Shown here: piece after piece, positions 16,762-25,272 of the stretch
Numbering within the stretch: position 1 is the stretch's first letter
Layout of the letters: every line of letters starts with the position of its first letter
Origin: Phocaeicola intestinalis
Lineage (GTDB): Bacteria > Bacteroidota > Bacteroidia > Bacteroidales > Bacteroidaceae
Direction: 5' to 3'
DNA: 39,063 nt
Assembly: GCF_014837065.1 (NCBI RefSeq)
Contig: NZ_JACSPP010000036.1
Location: forward strand, 1 to 39,063
Notes under the pieces: model-generated
Database searches by the model: none
What the model was told of the DNA's origin: nothing
What the model saw: the letters and a program-made list of their open reading frames with translations, nothing else
Position numbers and translations under genes: made by a program

Positions 16762-17009
16762 GGCACGGAAAATTCTTTTGCCGGATCGGACAAATATTTA
16801 TTCTACCATATCTTTCCTGAATGATAATGCCGGTTCATCATCGGCACATGTGTTTGGCAGAAAGTTGTTTATCAATGATGCTTTGTCGTTACAATGCGGA
16901 TAAGCCTTCGTATATAGGAGGCGTGGTGAATTATCTGCGCTTGAGTGTGACTGTAGGCAAGCCTGTCCGCATGTTCTTATAAAAAATGGGAGGATAATTG
17001 AATATAAAA
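16762..17009 (+). other. Intergenic stretch with a possible 53-codon remnant
   Basis: Between the inverted repeat and the MFS gene there is a short frame at 16821-16982 ending in GGVVNYLRLSVTVGKPVRMF. Its composition looks coding-like, but it has no recognisable start signal and I do not recognise it. It may be the tail of a lost gene whose 5' part was replaced by the inverted-repeat element. No terminator or promoter was identified. Confidence 0.3.
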
Positions 17010-18203
17010 ATGGAAGAGACAAAGAAATATTCGAAAATGTTGATACCGTCTATTTTATCGGTATCTGTGCTTACTATTATGGCACCTACGGCAGTATCTC
17101 CTGCCTTGGCTGCTATACGGGATGCATTCCCGCATATTTCGGAAACACAAGCCAAGTTGGTTTTAACCTTGCCTACGTTGATAATGATGCCGATAGGATT
17201 GTTTTCCGCGCGTCTTACCGCTAAGATAGACAAGAAAAAGCTTTTGCTTACCGGGATGATACTTTTTCTTGTATTTGGTGTGGCTGGAGGTTTTGTGAAC
17301 GATTTCCGGCTTTTGTTGTTAATGCGTTTGTTTTTCGGAATAGGTCTAGGCATTATGACTCCTTTATCCACTTCACTGATATTTGATTTTGCTCCGGATA
17401 CCAATAAACGTAGCAAGCTTTTGGGCTTACAAGGCTCTTTTAACCAGTTGGGCGGTTTGCTTTTTATGAGTTTGTCGGGTGTGTTGGCAAGTATTTCGTG
17501 GCGTTATTCGTTCTTGTGTTACGCCTTTGTGGTTATATCAATCGTATTGACCACTTTGTTTATGCCTTCTATTCCACCGTTGGCTTCCCCCAAAAATGCA
17601 GCAGGTGGTGCAGGCAAGAAAACGGGAATGAATAAGAAGATATTTGTTTTAGCGTTTTTTGCCATGATGATATTTGCTTGTTACTTTGTGATAAATACCG
17701 ACTTGGCGTTGTTTATGGACGTGGAGGGTATCGGCAATGCGAAAGAGTGTGGCTATGCGCTTTCTCTGATGCGTATCCCGGCGATTATTGCCGGTGTGTT
17801 GCTGGCTTGGATTATGCGGAATCTGAAGGACTGGACCATGCCTTTTGCCACGGTGATAATGGCGGCAGGATATGTCATTATCGCTTGCTCTCATTCGTAT
17901 GGCGTCTTGATGGCAGGATGTTTGGTCGTGGGGCTTGGCGGCGGCTTCGCTTTGCCTCCCATTTCTCTTTTCTTGCCGCGCATTGTCACTCCGCGCCAGC
18001 GGACTTTAGGAGTAGCTATTATCATGTCGGTGGCTCAAGTGGGACAATTTGTGTCTCCGCTTTATACGGACTTGTTTGTAGATAATTCGATGGATGGTTC
18101 TGGTAGAATGCGTTTTATTGTGTGTGCCGTTACTTCTGTGATAATCGGTTTTTTGGTGGTGGCATTTGCTCATACTTTGCCGAAAAAACCACTAGAAAAT
18201 TGA
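17010..18203 (+). CDS. Major facilitator superfamily transporter
   Basis: This 397-residue inner-membrane protein has about 12 hydrophobic segments in two halves. They are separated by a basic loop near residues 190-205 (AAGGAGKKTGMNKKI). A motif-A-like loop follows the second segment (GLFSARLTAKIDKKK). The fourth-to-fifth segment region (GLQGSFNQLGGLLF) resembles drug or organic-acid exporters. The start is the ATG at 17010, preceded by a weak GGAGG at 16990-16994; an upstream TTG in frame is less likely. Substrate unknown. It lies between the ThDP cluster and the partner-switching genes and is 59 bases from the latter, so it could belong to either. Confidence 0.9.
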   Translation: MEETKKYSKMLIPSILSVSVLTIMAPTAVSPALAAIRDAFPHISETQAKLVLTLPTLIMMPIGLFSARLTAKIDKKKLLLTGMILFLVFGVAGGFVNDFRLLLLMRLFFGIGLGIMTPLSTSLIFDFAPDTNKRSKLLGLQGSFNQLGGLLFMSLSGVLASISWRYSFLCYAFVVISIVLTTLFMPSIPPLASPKNAAGGAGKKTGMNKKIFVLAFFAMMIFACYFVINTDLALFMDVEGIGNAKECGYALSLMRIPAIIAGVLLAWIMRNLKDWTMPFATVIMAAGYVIIACSHSYGVLMAGCLVVGLGGGFALPPISLFLPRIVTPRQRTLGVAIIMSVAQVGQFVSPLYTDLFVDNSMDGSGRMRFIVCAVTSVIIGFLVVAFAHTLPKKPLEN

Positions 18204-18262
18204 ATATTTACGAAGTGAGGTAGAAAGAATTTAAAGGTATAAATTATTAGAATGAATAAGAT

Positions 18263-19429
18263 ATGGCAATTAAAATTTTAAGCGTAGACGATGAACAGGA
18301 CTTGGAAATACTGTTGACCCAGTATTTTCGTCGGAAAATCCGCAAGGGTGAATACGAGTTCACCTTTGCGCATAATGGTTTGGAAGCCTTGCAATTGGTG
18401 TTGGAAAAGAAAGACTTTGATATTATTTTGAGTGATATCAATATGCCCGAAATGGATGGGCTTACTTTGTTGACCCGCATCAACGAGATGAGGAATCCGG
18501 CATTGAAATGCATTATGGTGTCGGCATACGGCGATATGGACAACATCCGTTCGGCGATGAACAACGGTGCATTTGATTTCGCTACTAAACCGATTGATTT
18601 GGATGATTTGTCACGCACGATAGAAAAGGCGATTGAGCAAATAAATTTTGTCAGAGAATCGCAGAATGAACATGATCAGTTGGAGTCTATTAAAAATGAT
18701 TTAGCGGTGGCTGGTGAGATTCAGCAGGCTATATTGCCTCGTAAATTTCCGCCATTCCCTAAGTTGGCTGATGTTGTTGACATTTATGCCTCAATGACTC
18801 CGGCGAAAGATGTGGGTGGAGATTTCTACGACTTTTTCCAGATAGACGAAGAACGAATCGGCTTTGTAATAGCCGATGTATCGGGGAAAGGTGTCCCGGC
18901 ATCCTTGTTTATGGCAGTAAGCCGGACGTTGATTCGTGCTACAGGCATCAGGGGAGTCCCTTCTCATGAATGCATCAATTATGCTAATAAATTGTTGTGT
19001 AACGAAAGTCTTGACTCGATGTTTGTAACGGTCTTTTATGGTATTTACAATATCAAGACCGGCGAGGTGGACTATACGAATGCAGGGCACAATCCTCCGT
19101 ATTTATTGCGTAAGAATAATACCGTAGAACCATTACCGCTTTCCAAGAATTTCATCGTAGGCGTATTTGATGATTTTGTCTATACAAATTCGAGCTTGAC
19201 TTTGGAGCCGGGAGACACGTTGATTCTCTACACCGATGGCGTGACAGAAGCCTTTAATGAAAACCGGGAAATGTTTTCGGAAAGCGGATTAGAGAAAACC
19301 TTGAAGAGTGTACCGGGTGCAGGGAGCGAAGAAATAGCGGAAGCTATTTTGGAAGACTTGAAGGATTTTGTTGGGAACGAACCTCAAAGCGATGACATTA
19401 CGATGTTGATATTGAAACGATTGAAATAA
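18263..19429 (+). CDS. Response regulator fused to PP2C (SpoIIE/RsbU-type) phosphatase
   Basis: The 388-residue cytosolic protein has an N-terminal receiver domain (residues 3-125). It has Asp9/Asp10, phosphoacceptor Asp58 in ILSDINMPEMDG, a conserved Ser in MVSAYG and Lys in FATKPIDL. A helical linker with LAVAGEIQQAILPR follows, then a PPM/SpoIIE phosphatase domain with DVGGDFYDF, IADVSGKGVPASLFM, NAGHNPPY, LYTDGVTEA and QSDDITM. In partner switching such enzymes dephosphorylate a STAS anti-sigma antagonist when the receiver is phosphorylated. Two STAS proteins and an RsbW-like kinase are encoded downstream, which fits. No sensor kinase is adjacent; the nearest candidate with a phosphoacceptor His is at 29878. 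Confidence 0.93.
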   Translation: MAIKILSVDDEQDLEILLTQYFRRKIRKGEYEFTFAHNGLEALQLVLEKKDFDIILSDINMPEMDGLTLLTRINEMRNPALKCIMVSAYGDMDNIRSAMNNGAFDFATKPIDLDDLSRTIEKAIEQINFVRESQNEHDQLESIKNDLAVAGEIQQAILPRKFPPFPKLADVVDIYASMTPAKDVGGDFYDFFQIDEERIGFVIADVSGKGVPASLFMAVSRTLIRATGIRGVPSHECINYANKLLCNESLDSMFVTVFYGIYNIKTGEVDYTNAGHNPPYLLRKNNTVEPLPLSKNFIVGVFDDFVYTNSSLTLEPGDTLILYTDGVTEAFNENREMFSESGLEKTLKSVPGAGSEEIAEAILEDLKDFVGNEPQSDDITMLILKRLK

Positions 19430-19459
19430 CACATGTAGTACAATAAAAGACCTTTTTTT

Positions 19460-21316
19460 ATGAAAGACAATTTTAAAGTATTCAAACCTGCCGATAAGAT
19501 GCAGTTTGAATTTACAGATCTGATTGCCGGATATGTAAGCGATTTTAATGAAAGTGAGAAATGTTTTACGTTGACAACAACAGATAAACGTTCTTTCCCT
19601 GTATTGTTAACAGATACTACATTTGCGCGTTTGATGCGTAATTTGGACGAACCTTACCAGGATGCTACTGGTAATCTTTATCAGCTTTTGTCTCAAAATG
19701 GCCGTATGGCTTTTGTCTTTGGTATTTTCTATCCCCAACATGACGGGCAGTATACATTTGAAGCAAAACAGATAGATTTTCCGGAAAGAGAATTAGGTAA
19801 GTTCCGTTTTGAAGAATCCAACTGGTGGGCTAATCAGGCAAAGAGTATCTGTAACTTTTTTGTCCGTGCGCAGTTCGGTGATGGTGAAATCGATTATGAA
19901 AAATACCGTACGGCGGTAAGCCTGGGCGGCAAACGGGAAGTGAACTCTTTCCGCCAGGAAACCGATACGATTTCACGTATGATTTACGGTATGGCTTCCG
20001 CTTTTATGCTGACAGGTGAAGACATTTTCTTGGAAACCGCTGAAAAAGGTGTGGAATACCTGAAAAAACACATGCGTTTCTACGATGTAGATGAGAATGT
20101 GGTTTATTGGTATCATGGCATTGACATTGATGGGGACAAAGAAAAGAAAATCTTTACTTCTGAGTTTGGCGATGATTACGATGCCATCCCGATGTATGAG
20201 CAGATTTATGCATTGGCTGGTCCGATTCAGACTTACCGTGTGAACGGTGACCCTTCTATTTTGCGCGATGCTGAATTGACTATCGACCTTTTCGAACGTT
20301 TCTTCAAGGATAAGAAAGGAGAAGGATATTATTCGCATATAGACCCGGTATTGTTGAGTCCGGACAGTTCAAGCCTTGGCCCGAACCGGATGCGTAAGAA
20401 CTGGAACTCTGTAGGTGATCATGCTCCTGCTTATTTGATTAACTTGTATCTGGCTACTGAGGAAAAGAAATACAAGGATTTCTTGGAATATACAGCCGAT
20501 ACTATCACTACACATTTCCCGGATTATGAGAATAGCCCGTTTGTAAATGAGCGCTTTATGGACGATTGGAGTCATGACCTGACATGGGGATGGCAACAAG
20601 ACCGTGCGGTAGTGGGGCATAATCTGAAGATTGCATGGAACTTGATGCGTATCAATAGCATCTGCCCGAAGAAATCGTATGAAGAATTTGCCCAGCATAT
20701 TGCAGAGGTCATGCCTCAAGTAGGTTTGGACGTACAGCGTGGCGGTTGGTATGATGTGATGGAACGCCGTTTGCATGGCAATCAAGAATATTATCGTTTC
20801 GCATGGCACGACCGTAAGGCATGGTGGCAACAGGAGCAGGCGATTTTGGCATACGAGATTCTGTATGGTATCTATGGCAAAGAGGAATATTTGAAATATG
20901 CACGTGAATCAGCTGCCTTCTATAATACTTATTTCCTTGACCATGAAGACGGAGCCGTTTATTTCAATGTATTGGCTAATGGCTTGCCTTACCTGCTGGG
21001 TACGGAACGTAAGAAGGGAAGCCACTCGATGAGTGCTTACCATTCAGTAGAATTAGCTTATCTGGCAGCTACTTATACCAATTTGCTGAATACCAAGAAA
21101 CCGTTGACCTTATATTTCAAACCTATGGTAAATGGTTTCAAGGATAATGTATTGCGTGTACAACCCGATATCTTACCTGTAGGAAGCGTGAAATTGCAGG
21201 AAGTATGGATTGACGGACGGGAATGGAAGAATTTCGATGCAGATAAGTTGACCATACAGCTGCCTGCCGTAGAATATCGTCCGAAAGTCAAAGTCGTTAT
21301 TGTTCCTAAAGATTGA
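19460..21316 (+). CDS. AGE-family (N-acylglucosamine 2-epimerase-like) protein
   Basis: The protein has 618 residues, longer than the roughly 400 of plain AGE/cellobiose epimerases. The central (alpha/alpha)6-barrel portion carries family motifs: NSVGDHAPAYLI, SHDLTWGWQQDRAVVGHNLKIAW (His387), GGWYDV, KAWWQQEQAILAYEIL and SHSMSAYHSVELAY (His528). The first about 120 residues form an additional N-terminal beta-rich part and the last about 70 a C-terminal extension. Such enzymes epimerise or isomerise sugars such as N-acetylglucosamine, mannose or glucose at C2. No signal peptide, so cytoplasmic. It is flanked by regulatory genes and shares an apparent operon with a GlgX-like enzyme, suggesting storage or osmolyte glycan metabolism under the same control. 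The specific substrate is not determinable. Confidence 0.82.
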   Translation: MKDNFKVFKPADKMQFEFTDLIAGYVSDFNESEKCFTLTTTDKRSFPVLLTDTTFARLMRNLDEPYQDATGNLYQLLSQNGRMAFVFGIFYPQHDGQYTFEAKQIDFPERELGKFRFEESNWWANQAKSICNFFVRAQFGDGEIDYEKYRTAVSLGGKREVNSFRQETDTISRMIYGMASAFMLTGEDIFLETAEKGVEYLKKHMRFYDVDENVVYWYHGIDIDGDKEKKIFTSEFGDDYDAIPMYEQIYALAGPIQTYRVNGDPSILRDAELTIDLFERFFKDKKGEGYYSHIDPVLLSPDSSSLGPNRMRKNWNSVGDHAPAYLINLYLATEEKKYKDFLEYTADTITTHFPDYENSPFVNERFMDDWSHDLTWGWQQDRAVVGHNLKIAWNLMRINSICPKKSYEEFAQHIAEVMPQVGLDVQRGGWYDVMERRLHGNQEYYRFAWHDRKAWWQQEQAILAYEILYGIYGKEEYLKYARESAAFYNTYFLDHEDGAVYFNVLANGLPYLLGTERKKGSHSMSAYHSVELAYLAATYTNLLNTKKPLTLYFKPMVNGFKDNVLRVQPDILPVGSVKLQEVWIDGREWKNFDADKLTIQLPAVEYRPKVKVVIVPKD

Positions 21317-21322
21317 AAAAAG

Positions 21323-21631
21323 ATGAGTGCGGAAGTTCATAAAGTAGGTTCTGTGTTGGACGCTTCATCCAGCAAAGAAGAACAGCAAGTCATATTGTCT
21401 ATTTTGGATGAAAACAAAAGTGTGATTTTGGACTTGTCTGAATGTAAGTATGTATCGAGTGCCGGATTGCGTGTCATGCTTTATGCTTATAAAGTAGCTG
21501 CATCCAATGGCTTGAATGTGTACTTGGTAGGTGTATCTAAAGAGGTGAGGGAAGTAATGGCTATTACAGGCTTCGAACATTTCTTTAAATACTTCGATAC
21601 AGTAGAAGAGTGTCAAACTCAAATAGGGTAA
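21323..21631 (+). CDS. STAS-domain anti-sigma-factor antagonist (first copy)
   Basis: This 102-residue single STAS domain has the SpoIIAA/RsbV fold signature. A strand VILDLSECKYVSS is followed by AGLRVMLYAYK, with Ser45/Ser46 at the phosphorylation loop, and the C-terminal helix EVREVMAITGFEHFF. The loop reads SSAG instead of the SSG of the second copy, so phosphorylation may differ. It starts 6 bases after the epimerase gene and ends 2 bases before the debranching enzyme. It would be a substrate of the PP2C protein at 18263 and of the kinase at 24119. Confidence 0.88.
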   Translation: MSAEVHKVGSVLDASSSKEEQQVILSILDENKSVILDLSECKYVSSAGLRVMLYAYKVAASNGLNVYLVGVSKEVREVMAITGFEHFFKYFDTVEECQTQIG

Positions 21632-21633
21632 GT

Positions 21634-23751
21634 ATGCAGCGAGTAGATTTATTTCCGACGCATGAATATAAAGGATTGAAATTGCGTACAGGGCGTCCTT
21701 ATCCTTTTGGAGCTACGGTAATGGGAAATGCCGTCAATTTTTCGGTCTATTCCCGTTACGCTACGGCTTGTACGTTGGTTCTTTTCCATAATCATGAACC
21801 GGAACCGTTTGTCGAAATACCTTTCCTGAAGGAATTCAAGATGGGAAATGTATTCTCGATGATGGTTTTTGATTTGGATTTCGAGAACATTGAATACGGC
21901 TATCGGATGGATGGTCCATGGAATCCGGAAGAAGGGCATCGTTTTGATAAGACGAAAATCTTGATGGACCCGTATGCCAAGCTGATTGCAGGACGTGACG
22001 TATGGGGTGCCCAGCCCGATTGGGACAATGTATACCAATACCGTGCCCGTGTGGTTTGTGATGACTTTGATTGGGAAGACGACCTTCCCTTGGAAACGCC
22101 GGTGAATGAATTGGTCATTTACGAAATGCACGTCCGTAATTTCACTTGTGGCGCAAATGCGAATGTGAAACATCCCGGGACCTTTGCCGGCATAGCCGAA
22201 AAGATTCCTTATTTGAAGGAGTTGGGCGTGAATTGCGTGGAATTGATGCCGATTCATGAGTTTGACGAATTTGAGAACAGCAAACCTTCTCCGGTTGACG
22301 GGCATATGCTTTACAACGTATGGGGATATAGCAATGTAGGCTTCTTTGCCCCTAAAGCCGCATACGCATCTACCGGGCGTTTCGGTATGCAGGTAGATGA
22401 ATTGAAAAATCTTATCAAGCAACTTCATGCCAATGGCATTGAAGTTATCCTGGATGTGGTTTTCAACCATACGGCAGAAGGGAATGAGAATGGGCCTTAT
22501 ATCTCGTATCGGGGTATTGACAATAAGACTTATTATATGCTGACACCGGATGGATATTATTTCAATTTCAGTGGTTGCGGAAATACGTTGAATTGCAATA
22601 ACCCCAATGTGCGGGATATGATTGTAGAAAGCTTGCGTTATTGGGTAACCGATTATCACGTGGATGGATTCCGTTTCGATTTGGCGGCTATCTTGGGACG
22701 TGACCAGAATGGATGTCCGATGCCTAATCCGCCTTTGCTGGAGTCATTGGCTCATGACCCTATTTTGGGTAAAACCAAATTGATAGCTGAGGCATGGGAT
22801 GCCGGAGGCTTGTATCAGGTAGGTGCATTTCCTTCATGGGGGCGCTGGGCGGAATGGAACGGGAAATACCGGGATAGCATCCGCAGGTTCCTGAAAGGTG
22901 ACGAACATGTATTGGGCGATGTGAAAGAACGTATCGCAGGTTCAGCCGACTTGTATGCCTCTCAAAACCGGGGCATTAAGGCAAGTGTGAACTTTATTAC
23001 AGCACATGACGGATTTACATTGATGGACCTTGTATCGTATAATGGCAAGCACAATGAAGCGAATGGCGAGGACAACCGGGATGGAGAAGACAATAACAAT
23101 AGCTGGAATTGCGGCTGGGAAGGCGAATGTGAAGATGCGGGAATCAATTACCTGCGTCATAAACAGATAAAGAATGCAATATCCTTGTTGATGGTAAGCC
23201 AGGGTATTCCGATGATATTATCGGGTGACGAAATGGGGAATACCCAATATGGAAATAACAATGCTTATTGTCAGGATAATGAAATCGGATGGATCGACTG
23301 GACGAATCTGCAGAAGAATGAGGACATTTATAATTACTTCCGTAAGATTATCCGCTTCCGTCAGGCTCATAAAGCATTGCGTTTCGAATATCATTTCGGG
23401 CATTGTGATTACCGTAATCTGGGATATCCCGATTTCTCATGGCACAGTGTAAAAGCATGGCGTCCTGATACCGGATATAACAATCTGACCGCAGCCTTTA
23501 TGCTGAACGGGCGGTATGCGGAGACAGACGGGGTGCCTGATGATTTTATTTATGTAGCCATGAATATGCATTGGGACATGCATGGGTTCGAACTCCCGCA
23601 ATTGCCCGAAGGCATGGCATGGCATGTATTTGCCAATACGGAAATGGCTGCTCCGGACGATATTTGCGAACCGGGAGAAGAGTGTATGATTGAAAACCAG
23701 CAGGAAATCCTGGTAGGACCGCGTTCTATCATGATTTTGGTTGGGAAATAG
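21634..23751 (+). CDS. glgX: Glycogen debranching enzyme, GlgX/isoamylase type (GH13)
   Basis: The 705-residue cytoplasmic protein has an N-terminal CBM48-like domain (FGATVMGNAVNFSVYSRYAT) and a GH13 barrel. It has VILDVVFNHTAEG, nucleophile Asp349 in DGFRFDLA, acid/base Glu386 in LIAEAWDAGG and Asp459 in TAHDGFTLMD. It hydrolyses alpha-1,6 branches in glycogen or limit dextrins. The ATG at 21634 follows the STAS stop by 2 bases; a GTG at 21610 in frame would overlap the STAS gene and is less likely. Its place between two STAS genes is unusual and suggests that glycogen breakdown is co-expressed with the regulatory switch. Confidence 0.93.
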   Translation: MQRVDLFPTHEYKGLKLRTGRPYPFGATVMGNAVNFSVYSRYATACTLVLFHNHEPEPFVEIPFLKEFKMGNVFSMMVFDLDFENIEYGYRMDGPWNPEEGHRFDKTKILMDPYAKLIAGRDVWGAQPDWDNVYQYRARVVCDDFDWEDDLPLETPVNELVIYEMHVRNFTCGANANVKHPGTFAGIAEKIPYLKELGVNCVELMPIHEFDEFENSKPSPVDGHMLYNVWGYSNVGFFAPKAAYASTGRFGMQVDELKNLIKQLHANGIEVILDVVFNHTAEGNENGPYISYRGIDNKTYYMLTPDGYYFNFSGCGNTLNCNNPNVRDMIVESLRYWVTDYHVDGFRFDLAAILGRDQNGCPMPNPPLLESLAHDPILGKTKLIAEAWDAGGLYQVGAFPSWGRWAEWNGKYRDSIRRFLKGDEHVLGDVKERIAGSADLYASQNRGIKASVNFITAHDGFTLMDLVSYNGKHNEANGEDNRDGEDNNNSWNCGWEGECEDAGINYLRHKQIKNAISLLMVSQGIPMILSGDEMGNTQYGNNNAYCQDNEIGWIDWTNLQKNEDIYNYFRKIIRFRQAHKALRFEYHFGHCDYRNLGYPDFSWHSVKAWRPDTGYNNLTAAFMLNGRYAETDGVPDDFIYVAMNMHWDMHGFELPQLPEGMAWHVFANTEMAAPDDICEPGEECMIENQQEILVGPRSIMILVGK

Positions 23752-23794
23752 AAAACTGTAAATAGTAAATTGTAAAATTATAAATTAAAAAGAT

Positions 23795-24106
23795 ATGGAT
23801 AATCAATTTGTAATCAATCAGGAAGGTAATACCTTGACTATCGTTTTAGGTGACCAGCTTACTACAGGCAATGCTCCTGCCCTTATGGAAGAATTGAACG
23901 GATACAAAGGCAAGGGCATAGAAAAAGTTGTCTTTGATGCCACCAAGCTGGCTTATATTGCCAGTAGCGGTATACGTACCATTATTTTTGCCAAGCAGAA
24001 ATTGGGCGGAAACCCTGTAATTGAGTTTGTGAATTGCGCTGCTGATATCCGTAGCGTGTTTGAAATGACAGGTCTGCAGAACTACATTTCTTTCGTAAGC
24101 AAGTAA
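23795..24106 (+). CDS. STAS-domain anti-sigma-factor antagonist (second copy)
   Basis: This 103-residue STAS domain has the strand KVVFDATKLAYIASSGIRTIIFA, containing the usual SSG phosphorylation loop, and a C-terminal DIRSVFEMTGLQNYI helix. It lies 12 bases upstream of the RsbW-like kinase, the arrangement of rsbV-rsbW pairs. It is distinct in sequence from the copy at 21323. Confidence 0.9.
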   Translation: MDNQFVINQEGNTLTIVLGDQLTTGNAPALMEELNGYKGKGIEKVVFDATKLAYIASSGIRTIIFAKQKLGGNPVIEFVNCAADIRSVFEMTGLQNYISFVSK

Positions 24107-24118
24107 GCAGGCAATGCT

Positions 24119-24532
24119 ATGAAAGAATTGGTTTTCAAGCCTATTGCAGGCAGAACGGAAGAAATCATTGATGCCATCCTCCAGACCGGGGAGGTGGCAT
24201 CATGCACCAAGGAATTGTATGCCATTCATCTGGTTTGCGAGGAACTGGTGGTCAATGTGGTAAGTTATGCTTACCCTGAAGGCGTGGAAGGTTATCTGAA
24301 GATTCAGATAGAGAAGGCCGACGGATGTATCACGCTGAAGTTTATTGATGGAGGTGTGCCGTTCAATCCGTTGGAAAGGGATATGCCGGATGTTTCTCTT
24401 CCGCTGGAAGAACGCCAGATAGGGGGACTTGGAATCTTCCTTACGGTTCAGATGATGGATAACGTGTCGTATGAACATGTAGGTAATGAAAATATATTGA
24501 CTATCAAGAAAAAGATTGATGATGAAAAATAA
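24119..24532 (+). CDS. RsbW-like anti-sigma factor / serine kinase (GHKL ATPase)
   Basis: The 137-residue protein is a stand-alone HATPase_c domain of the SpoIIAB/RsbW type. The N-box helix contains EELVVNVVSYAYPEG, the G1 box is FIDGGVPFNPLE, and the lid/G2 part is RQIGGLGIFLTVQMMDN. In known systems it phosphorylates STAS partners and binds a sigma factor or other output protein. No sigma-B-type gene lies nearby, so the output is unknown. Its last bases overlap the start of the PfpI gene. Confidence 0.88.
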   Translation: MKELVFKPIAGRTEEIIDAILQTGEVASCTKELYAIHLVCEELVVNVVSYAYPEGVEGYLKIQIEKADGCITLKFIDGGVPFNPLERDMPDVSLPLEERQIGGLGIFLTVQMMDNVSYEHVGNENILTIKKKIDDEK

Positions 24533-25082
24533 GATAGGAATACTTATAGAAAGCGATTTCTATGAAAATGAAATCTTCTATTATCAGTTCCGTTTCAAGG
24601 AAGCCGGGTATGAGGTTCATTTTCTGTCCCGTCTTTGGGGCAACGAGGGCATTACGTTTAGCGGGCATGAATTCAGGGCACCGTTTTATTGTAATGAGAG
24701 CTTTGAGGCGCTTGATGATGAGGCTCTTAATGATTATGCAGCTATTATCGTGCCTGCAGGTATGGTGTCAGACCGTCTTCGGTATACCGAAGATGTGACG
24801 AAGCTTCCTCCTGCATGTGTGTTCTTGCAAAAAGTATTTGCGCGCAAGGACATCGTTAAGGGAGTGATTTGCCACGGCTTGTGGTTGTTCTCTCCTGTAG
24901 CCGAACTGGTGAAAGGAAGAAAGATGACCGTGCATAATAATCTGTTGGGCGATGCCAAGAACTATGGTGTAGAGTATGTTGATGCAGATGTTGTGGTCGA
25001 CGGAGACTTGGTTTCGGCGCGCACCGGAGGGCATTGTTATTTGCTGGCTTCCGAGATATTGAAAGCGTTGGCAAGCAAATAA
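24519..25082 (+). CDS. DJ-1/PfpI family protein (second, short type)
   Basis: The protein has about 187 residues. It starts KIGILIESDFYENEIFYYQF with a conserved acidic residue, has YAAIIVPAGMVSD, and the nucleophile elbow GVICHGLWLFSP (Cys118-His119), the typical PfpI/YhbO arrangement. Family members act on reactive carbonyls or as chaperone/hydrolases. ATGs at 24519 and 24522 are both possible; both overlap the kinase gene, so it is co-translated with the switch genes. It is only distantly like the PfpI protein at 13822. It may act in stress protection as an output of the same operon. Confidence 0.88.
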   Translation: MMKNKIGILIESDFYENEIFYYQFRFKEAGYEVHFLSRLWGNEGITFSGHEFRAPFYCNESFEALDDEALNDYAAIIVPAGMVSDRLRYTEDVTKLPPACVFLQKVFARKDIVKGVICHGLWLFSPVAELVKGRKMTVHNNLLGDAKNYGVEYVDADVVVDGDLVSARTGGHCYLLASEILKALASK

Positions 25083-25204
25083 AACCTATTAAAAGGGGAC
25101 GTTTCTTTTGTCCGCAAGTGTGGGTATGTCGTAAGGCCGGCTTGTTGCTGGTAAAAACGCATATACTTGCATGGGCGGACGGAGATAGTTCCATCGGACG
25201 GCGG

Positions 25205-25246
25205 AACTGGCTTCATAAGCCATCGGAGCCAGTTTCGTTTTCTTTG
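25205..25246 (+). terminator. Probable terminator before the WD40 gene
   Basis: AACTGGCT (25205-25212) pairs with AGCCAGTT (25227-25234), followed by TCGTTTTCTTTG. It lies in the 190-base gap between the PfpI gene and the WD40 gene and could split the partner-switching operon from the sensor/NRPS genes. No convincing promoter was seen after it. Confidence 0.55.
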
Positions 25247-25272
25247 TTAAATGATATATACTGAAATTCGAA

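Noticed and set aside
21649..22659. 336-codon minus-strand frame opposite glgX
   Set aside because: The sense strand carries the GH13 catalytic motifs. The antisense frame shows no domain.
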